From JACMRI01 sp043778625 (GTDB taxonomy: Bacteria; Bacteroidota; Bacteroidia; UBA4408), in the NCBI GenBank assembly GCA_043778625.1, contig JAYWFU010000070.1, positions 1 to 7,135 on the forward strand: a stretch of 7,135 nt of DNA, given 5' to 3'. This document shows, piece after piece, positions 1 to 6,600 of this stretch (position 1 is the stretch's first letter; every line of letters begins with the position of its first letter). A model generated the notes under the pieces. That model had not been told where the DNA came from and did no database searches. It saw only the letters and a program-made list of their open reading frames with translations. A program made the translations under genes and the position numbers.

Positions 1-90
1 TTTAGGTCGTGCCATAAATGAATTGTTATATAGTCCAAATATACTAAAAAATATTACAAAACAAAATTTGGACTATATATTACTTCAAAT
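1..90. other. Anomalous left edge, possible chimeric or rearrangement junction
   Basis: The frame of the downstream adhesin gene (frame 1) carries stops at 19-21 and 31-33. Clear SprB-like repeat sequence (WYYLWANGNTSNAPNNLTVG) begins only near base 91, with no start codon before it. Frame 2 instead reads from base 2 to a stop at 140-142. Its first 25 or so residues (LGRAINELLYSPNILKNITK and on) resemble the last helix of group 1 glycosyltransferases, where 'aI..Ll..p.l...' is common. The reading loses this character after about base 80. Seen: the stops, the frame change and the inverted repeat. Inferred: two unrelated sequences are joined somewhere between about 60 and 90, by an assembly or amplification chimera, a rearrangement or a gene-truncating event. 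The glycosyltransferase resemblance is short and weak. Confidence 0.4.
27..79. repeat. Perfect 14-bp inverted repeat with 25-base spacer
   Basis: Bases 27-40 (tatatagtccaaat) are the exact reverse complement of 66-79 (atttggactatata). The spacer 41-65 is A-rich. Base 26/80 and base 41/65 do not pair, so the arms are exactly 14 bp. There is no T-tract after the right arm, so this does not look like an intrinsic terminator. It lies where the coding frame changes, which suggests a link to the junction. A chance AT-rich hairpin remains possible, although the central GTCC/GGAC makes it less trivial than a pure A/T palindrome. Confidence 0.75.
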
Positions 91-1239
91 TGGTATTACC
101 TATGGGCTAATGGGAATACTAGCAATGCTCCTAACAACTTAACGGTAGGCGCGCACACTTGTACAATTACTGATAGCCTAGGCTGCACTACAACAGATAG
201 CGTGTTAATTACCAATACCATTACTAACTTAAGTGCTAATATAATAGGCACGCCCGGTACTATTTTGTGCCAACCAGGTAGCTTAACCATAACCACTCAA
301 TTAGCCAATGGTACACCTCCTTACACCTATTATTGGAACAACGGAACTAACTTAGTAGGCGCTACTAGTGTAGTACAAACCATAGCTATAACTAACGATA
401 CGTTAATAACAGTAACCGTACAAGATGCTTCAGGGTGTGTAAGTAGCATCGGTGATAGCTTAGCTATAATGTTGGTTAAACCTATTAAATCAGGCCTAGT
501 GGCAGACACTACTTTGTGCGAGCGCACTACATTGCTATTAGCCCCATTAACCACAAGTGGCAAGCCCCCTTATACTTATGTATGGAATGGGGCAACCCCA
601 AGCAATAGTAGTACATTGCAAGTAGCTCCTACTGCCAACACTACCTATTATTTAACCATAATAGATGCCTGTAACAACAGCTCAACTGACAGCATAAGGG
701 TTAAACTTACGCCTAAACCCATGGCTAATTTTAGCTACGAGGGGTTAGTACCACTAACACAAGGTATTTATAATTTTAAAGATTCGAGCACTGGGCAAGG
801 TATTGTAAAATGGTATTGGGCATTTGGCGATACGAAAACAGCAACCCTCCAAAACCCCAGCCACCATTACAACGCAACGGGTAGCTTTAGTACCACACTA
901 ATTATACAAAATAATTTAGGCTGTATAGATAGCGTAACCAAGCTAATCATTGGCCAAAAAGATACGATAATAGTGCCCACAGTATTTACGCCCAACGCCG
1001 ATGGCATAAACGATGTGTTTAGCATAGCCAGTAGTAGCGTAAGTTATTTAAAATTAGCCGTATACAACCGTTGGGGGTTATTACTATTTAACACCGAGGG
1101 TACTAAAGCAATAACATGGGACGGCACTACCTTAGCAGGCACTAAGGTAACCGATGGTACTTACTACTACATGCTAAACATTACCACACTATCTAACAAA
1201 CAACTCGAACAAAAGGGATTTATACAAGTAGTGAGATAA
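34..1239 (+). CDS. C-terminal part of a T9SS-exported SprB/PKD-repeat surface protein (5' end missing or broken)
   Basis: This is the end of a large cell-surface protein exported by type IX secretion. The frame is open from base 34, after an in-frame stop at 31-33. The first possible start is a GTG at 202, but it lies inside repeat sequence, so the true N-terminus is absent. Residues are numbered from that GTG. A SprB-like repeat ends just before it (WYYLWANG...TDSLGC). Two more follow at about 12-90 (PPYTYYWNNG...VQDASGC) and 95-170 (PPYTYVWNG). A PKD domain spans about 174-251 with the signature WYWAFGD at 204-210. A CHU_C/TIGR04131-type sorting domain fills 258-345 (VPTVFTPNADGINDVF, YNRWG, WDG, DGTYYY, ending KGFIQVVR), so the C-terminus is complete. 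In this family the C-terminal domain directs passage through the T9SS and attachment to the cell surface. Its binding partner cannot be told. Whether the gene is truly truncated or only misjoined at the left edge is open. Confidence 0.85.
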   Translation, partial: SKYTKKYYKTKFGLYITSNWYYLWANGNTSNAPNNLTVGAHTCTITDSLGCTTTDSVLITNTITNLSANIIGTPGTILCQPGSLTITTQLANGTPPYTYYWNNGTNLVGATSVVQTIAITNDTLITVTVQDASGCVSSIGDSLAIMLVKPIKSGLVADTTLCERTTLLLAPLTTSGKPPYTYVWNGATPSNSSTLQVAPTANTTYYLTIIDACNNSSTDSIRVKLTPKPMANFSYEGLVPLTQGIYNFKDSSTGQGIVKWYWAFGDTKTATLQNPSHHYNATGSFSTTLIIQNNLGCIDSVTKLIIGQKDTIIVPTVFTPNADGINDVFSIASSSVSYLKLAVYNRWGLLLFNTEGTKAITWDGTTLAGTKVTDGTYYYMLNITTLSNKQLEQKGFIQVVR

Positions 1240-1330
1240 TGCGTGAGGAATAAGTTAAAATTATAATGCACGCAATTCAATCATTTAATGTACATTTATT
1301 TATCTAAAAATAAATTTTAATTGGTGAGTA

Positions 1331-2635
1331 ATGAATCGTCGTAATTTTATTAAAAACACAGCCCTTACAACTGCGGGAGTTATAGCAAGCCCTTATATAT
1401 TACCCAGTGGGCGTTTGTTTGCAAGTACAGGTGCACGCAAGGTTAATCATGTGGTGTTTTGCATGTTTGCAGGCGGTATACGCAACACAGAATCGGTTAT
1501 AAAAGCTGACGGAAATTTAATGCGTAATATGTTAGCAGGTAGCGAAACCATAAGTAGCGACATTGCAAGTTCCCTAAATTTATTAACGCCACTAAGTACA
1601 ACTCCACTACAAAATTATGGAACTTTGTACAAAAACTTTAGATATGCACAAGGCCCGACAGGGCATTTTAATGGGCATACCGCACTTATGACAGGGGTTT
1701 ATACTGACACCACCTTGGATATAAAAACACACCCTAATACTCCCACTATATTTGAATATTATCGCAAGCACGCATCGCCTGCAAATAGTGCGTTAAACGC
1801 ATGGTGGATTAGTAATGGGCTAGGGCCTAATATGTCGCTTAACTTTAGTACTGACACTAACTACGGTTCGCAATTTGGCGCAAATTATATTCAACCTTAT
1901 AGTTTGTTTAATTACAATAGTTATAACGAATTAGGTAGCCCAAAAGTGTTTAGTGCTGCTGAGCAAACGCAAATAAGTGGTTTGCAAAATTTTTTTAATA
2001 AAAATTTTGCACAAAAAAGTATAACTGCCGAAACCATTGATAACACGAGTGGCGACAGAGCCCGACTAAGTAGTTTTTTTGCTAATACATGGAATAAAGT
2101 TAGCACTGGGCAGTACAACAATCCGTGGAATTTACCCATAGGAATGACAGGAGATATGTACACCATAATGATGGCAGAAGAAGTGCTAAAAGAATTTAAA
2201 CCCGAATTATTAGTAGTAAACATAACCGATGTAGACATTGCACATAGTAATTTTACTAAATATTGCGATAAACTAATAGTGGCCGATTATTCGTTTGCGC
2301 ACTTGTGGCAAACCATACAAAGCACGCCTGGTTTAATGAACGACACCTTGCTAATAGCCGTACCCGAACACGGGCGTAACGATGTAGCCAATAGCATTGT
2401 GGATAGTAACGGACGTAGAGCTTTAGACCATAGCGATGAAGGCGGTAGCCGCGAAATATTTTGTATGATGTTAGGTCCATCGGGCGTTATACAGCAAGGT
2501 AAAGTAATAAATAATGTAGAGGGCCAAACTATTGATATAGTGCCTACTATAGCTCATGCCCTGGGGTTTGATGTAGATATACCTGCCGAGTATAAGGCAC
2601 GCATGGGTAGTGTACTTACTAGTGCATTCATGTAA
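1331..2635 (+). CDS. Tat-exported alkaline-phosphatase-superfamily protein (DUF1501-like)
   Basis: A 434-residue protein with a twin-arginine signal: MNRRNFIKN followed by a short hydrophobic stretch to about residue 31. It should therefore be exported folded, possibly with metals already bound. The body has the layout of the alkaline phosphatase/sulfatase superfamily. It has a first strand with FAGG (46-49), then GHFNGHTALMTGVY (111-124), a strand LLVVNITDVDIAHS (293-306), PEHGR (345-349) and DHSDEGG (366-372). In this fold D300 or D302, H305, E346, H347 and H367 are candidate metal ligands. The first-strand position that is usually Asp appears to be A47, and E346 stands where Asp is usual. 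The FAGG motif recalls the GG of DUF1501 proteins. The substrate is unknown, and a non-catalytic role is possible. The start is chosen because ATG at 1331 puts the RR motif at residues 3-4. Only 29 bp separate it from the next gene, so an operon is likely. Superfamily is fairly secure; exact family is not. Confidence 0.72.
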   Translation: MNRRNFIKNTALTTAGVIASPYILPSGRLFASTGARKVNHVVFCMFAGGIRNTESVIKADGNLMRNMLAGSETISSDIASSLNLLTPLSTTPLQNYGTLYKNFRYAQGPTGHFNGHTALMTGVYTDTTLDIKTHPNTPTIFEYYRKHASPANSALNAWWISNGLGPNMSLNFSTDTNYGSQFGANYIQPYSLFNYNSYNELGSPKVFSAAEQTQISGLQNFFNKNFAQKSITAETIDNTSGDRARLSSFFANTWNKVSTGQYNNPWNLPIGMTGDMYTIMMAEEVLKEFKPELLVVNITDVDIAHSNFTKYCDKLIVADYSFAHLWQTIQSTPGLMNDTLLIAVPEHGRNDVANSIVDSNGRRALDHSDEGGSREIFCMMLGPSGVIQQGKVINNVEGQTIDIVPTIAHALGFDVDIPAEYKARMGSVLTSAFM

Positions 2636-2664
2636 ATTTATTTTAAATAAAAAATTATAACACA

Positions 2665-3597
2665 ATGAAGCCTTTAATTTATTATACCTGCATAGCAATT
2701 AGTTTAGTAAGTAGTGTTGTTGCTTGCAAAAAGAAAACAATACCATTGCCCGAAAGCCCATTTGCCGCTAATAGTACAGCTGCTAATACTCCAGTAGGCG
2801 AAGTTGCAGTAACCGCTGATTTTAAAAGTATTTACAACAAAATACTACAACCCAAATGCGCTAATCCTAGTTGCCACGATGGGCATTTTGAACCTGATTT
2901 TCGTACTATTGAAAGTGCTTATGCTACTATGGTGTACCAACCTGTTGTTAAGCACACGCTCGATGGGCGCTATACCTTACGTGTAATACCTAATAATGCA
3001 GATAGTTCATGGCTGTATAACCGAGTAAACACCGCCGATGCCCAACTAGGCCGTATGCCATTATACAAAGCTAAACTAGCCGATGTAGAACTTAACGCTA
3101 TTAAAAATTGGATAATTGCAGGAGCTAAAGACCAGTACAACCAACCCGCTCGCCAACCTAACCAAGAACCGCAAGTAAATTATTATTTTGCAAGCGATAG
3201 CACCAACACTGTAAACCGTGTAGATACTAACCGTTCGGTGGTAGGCAAAAGCGACTCGCCCTTTATTACTCACACAGGTAAGCAACTGGTTATTTATTTA
3301 TCAATAAAAGATGATCATACACCAACCCAACAATTGCAAAACGTACAACTAAAACTATCGCATAATGTAGATGGTTTTGCTACACAACAAGTGCTACAAA
3401 CGCTAACGGGTACTTACAGCCCTATACCTTGGTTCGACGGTTATCTGTTTACTATAAACACAGCATCGTTACCTATGAACAAAATTACTTATTTTAGATT
3501 TTATGCTAACGATGGCACTATTACTACAAACACCGAATTCCCGGTAAATAATATGTGGCCTTGGTGGAAAAACTACGCATCGTTTATTATAAAATAA
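2665..3597 (+). CDS. Cytochrome-c-like lipoprotein with CX4CH haem motif
   Basis: A 310-residue protein. Its N-terminus has a lipoprotein signal (hydrophobic residues 4-20, lipobox VVAC, acylated Cys21), so it should be anchored in the envelope after cleavage. KKK follows the Cys rather than the acidic stretch that marks surface export in some Bacteroidota, so a periplasm-facing anchor is more likely (inference). Residues 52-156 look like a compact c-type cytochrome domain: FKSIYNKILQPKCANPSCHDG with haem-type CX4CH at 65-71, a GRMP segment with candidate axial Met131, and a terminal helix ELNAIKNWIIAGAKD. Spacing between the two Cys is four residues instead of the usual two. Residues 160-310 are beta-rich, with no family recognised, and end in an aromatic stretch (NNMWPWWKNYASFIIK). 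It follows the Tat-exported hydrolase-like gene after 29 bp, suggesting cotranscription and a shared role in the envelope. Electron transfer is plausible but no partner is visible. Confidence 0.75.
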   Translation: MKPLIYYTCIAISLVSSVVACKKKTIPLPESPFAANSTAANTPVGEVAVTADFKSIYNKILQPKCANPSCHDGHFEPDFRTIESAYATMVYQPVVKHTLDGRYTLRVIPNNADSSWLYNRVNTADAQLGRMPLYKAKLADVELNAIKNWIIAGAKDQYNQPARQPNQEPQVNYYFASDSTNTVNRVDTNRSVVGKSDSPFITHTGKQLVIYLSIKDDHTPTQQLQNVQLKLSHNVDGFATQQVLQTLTGTYSPIPWFDGYLFTINTASLPMNKITYFRFYANDGTITTNTEFPVNNMWPWWKNYASFIIK

Positions 3598-3649
3598 ATT
3601 AAAATTTTCATTAAAAAAAGTCTATATTTAAATTTAAAATTATTTAGCT

Positions 3650-6600
3650 GTGAAATATATCTCTATTCTTATTGTTGCTTTAGTAACATTTCAGTTAACT
3701 AGTAATGCGCAAACCAAAGGTTGGGCCAACAAACCATTTGAGCGCAAAGCCTTTATTGAAAACAAAGGACAGCTGAACGAACGGTTGCCTCAGCAATACC
3801 AAAATTTTGATTATTGTATTGATAACGGTGCGCAAGTATTGTTTAGCAATAATAGCTTGGTATATCATGTAAGTAAAAATAATATGGCGGAGTTTATGGC
3901 CGAAGAACGTAACAAAAGCAAGCGCGAACGAGAGCATGAAAACGAAGCCGAAGAATTAAAAAAAATAAAAACCACTCACCAGTACATTACGCTACAATGG
4001 CTTAATGCCAACCCTAACGCTACTGTGGAAGTACACAATAAAAGCACCGTGGATTATGGTTATGTGGTTAAAAAACCAAATTCCGATAAAGATTATTTTA
4101 CCCAGCATTGTGTAGGATATAGTAGTTTAACCATTAAAAACTTGTACCGAGGTGTTGATGCTGAATATTTTTTTAACGCTAATGAAGGTTTTAAATATAA
4201 TTTGCTTGTGAGTGCAGGCGCTGATGTTAGCCAAATAAAAATGCGCTATACTGGCAGTAAAAGCGTAAGTATTAAAAATAACGAGTTACACATTAAAACC
4301 ATTGTGGGCGATATCATTGAGCATACGCCTGTCAGTTTTAAAACAGCCAATACTAACGAACCTATTCCCTCATCATTTACCATAACTGGCGATGTTATTT
4401 CGTTTAACATCCCTCAACAATCGCAAGCATTTACTATTGACCCATGGATGACTTATCCTTTTACTACTAATATTTTTCTCGGAGGATATGCAGTGGATAT
4501 TGGTGTTGATAAGTATGGAAATAGCTATATTACAAGTAATCGTTATATACTAGAAAAATACTCTCCAACAGGAGTTTTACTACAATCAACAGACGTAGGC
4601 TCAGTTGATTTTCTATTATATGGAGACTTGGTTACTGATTCGAAAGGAAACTGTTATTATAATACTGTTTTCGATACCATGCCTAATCATCCTCAGGGAA
4701 ATTTTATCCGAGGAAATGCTACTGCGGTGGATTCTGCGGGCAATTTCTTGTGGGATGGTAAAGGTATTGGTGAGTGTTGGCGGTTTGTACTCAACGAATG
4801 TACTAACAAAATATATTCGTTAGTGGGTGTGAGGCACAGTATCAATGGATTTGCAACTATTAACGCTTCAACAGGCATTGCTACTGGTATTGGTGTAAAT
4901 AGTGCTGGTTATCAAGATCCACATGCTGGGGTTGTAGATAACAATGGAGATGTTTATACCATTGCATCTGATATTACGGGATCACCAGTTCCTCAAATTA
5001 TGCATTTCAACTCTGCGAATATACTTCTTGCATCTTATACGGCACCAGGCTCTTGGGGTTATGCCAGTGGTTACGCTGGTACACAAGGCTATAACGGCAT
5101 GTCGTTATTCGGGGATAATTTATATTTACACGATGGCTTCACTTTATATAAAGTAAGTAAAACTACTGGTACAATAGTGCAACAATTAGCCGTGCCTAAT
5201 GGTAGGCATGGTGTTGGAGGTATATATATAAACGGTTGTGGAAATATATTTGTAGGATCGAACAATGGAGTATATATGTATGATTTAAATTTCAATCAAC
5301 TTGATTTTAAAGCTACTAGAGGCGAAGTTTTAGATCTTATTTTCAATCCATTTAATCAAACAATAGTAGCTTGTGGCTATGATATAGCACAACTTGATTT
5401 TATAATACCACCTTGCGTATTTAAAAATAATCCTAAAATAAAAGGTGCTTGCAACGGCGTAGCCGATGGGTACATAAAACTCAACGTAACGGGAGGTGTA
5501 CCTAACTATACCTATGCGTGGACTAAAGACGGCGCACCTTACGCCGCTACAACAGATAGCATTGGTGCGTTAGCACCAGGTAAATACCACTGTACTTACA
5601 CTGATAACCTATGCCCTATCTCTAATAAAGATACTATAACTATTAATATATCGGGCTTGCCATCGCCAGTAAACAATTTAGTAGTTAAAAACGTAAGCTG
5701 CCACTGGGGGCACGATGCCACTATTACTAATAATGTTACGCTGGGTCTACCTCCATTTATCTACACTTGGAAACCTACTACCAACGTAAGTGGCGTTGCA
5801 CTTACTGGTAACGCTATAACAGGCTTAGATACTGGTAAATACGTAATACGTGTGGACGATTCTGGTGGCTGTTTTGATGAAGATATAGTAATTATAACAC
5901 AGCCAGATACATTACTATTGACCAAAATAGCCGATGTATCGCATTGTAATAGTGCAACAGCTATTGACCCTATAACCGCTGTAGTAACGGGCGGAACTGC
6001 GCCTTACAGCTACAATTGGGTGGGAAGCAATGTGGTGGGTAGTACTACTAACTTAAGTATGCTTAATATTACCACCAGTACCACTCTTAATATTAGTGTA
6101 GATGTAACTGATGCCAATGGGTGCAAGAGTGTAACCCAAACTATGAAACTTAATATTAACCCCACTCCAGTTGTTGATTTTACCAGCGACAGCGCTTGTT
6201 TCAAAGGCACTACCACCTTTACTGACAATAGCACCGTGGCCAATGGCAGCCTTAAAAGCTGGGCATGGGTATTTGGTGGCACAGGCATTACTCCTGTACC
6301 AACGGCCAATATTCAAAATCCAACTTACATCTATAATAAATGTAACAACGCGACCAACAATGCCACACTAGTAGTAACCAGCGATAGTGGCTGTGTGGGC
6401 ATAGCCACCAATCCTGTAATAGTACATTGCTTACCTATGCCTAACTTTACGTTTAGCAATGGCTGCGAGTACGACGATTTGATACAATTTACCAACACCA
6501 GCACCAATGGTGCAGGCACTACCAGTGCACTAATTAGCAAGTGGCGTTTGGGGTTGTCGCCAGTATCTGTAATTAGTACCAACGCCAGCTATACCTATAC

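Noticed and set aside
202..1239. GTG at 202 taken as the true start of the left adhesin gene.
   Set aside because: It lies inside repeat-derived sequence, has no signal peptide after it, and is preceded in frame by a clear SprB-like repeat (about 91-200).
1240..1274. Small inverted repeat tgcgtg/cacgca just after the left adhesin stop, considered as a terminator.
   Set aside because: The stem is only 6 bp with a 23-base loop, and no T-run follows the right arm.
1323..1328. ggtgag just before the ATG at 1331, considered as a Shine-Dalgarno site.
   Set aside because: It is only two bases from the start codon and a poor match to the anti-SD sequence. Bacteroidota commonly initiate without one.
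2637..2651. AT palindrome tttattt-t-aaataaa between the hydrolase-like gene and the lipoprotein gene.
   Set aside because: It is pure A/T with a 1-base centre that cannot form a stable hairpin. Such palindromes are expected by chance in AT-rich spacers.
3623..3630. tatattta upstream of the GTG-started gene, considered as a Bacteroidota -7 box (TAnnTTTG).
   Set aside because: The final G is missing and no TTG at the expected -33 spacing was found. The spacer is almost entirely A/T, so chance matches are likely.
96..3937. Minus-strand open frames across the left adhesin, hydrolase and lipoprotein genes (for example 330-563, 1921-2238, 2256-2480, 3695-3937).
   Set aside because: They lie antisense to well-supported + strand genes, show no recognisable domains or signal peptides, and are low-complexity L/V/T-rich sequence expected from the complement of Thr/Asn/Ser-rich codons.
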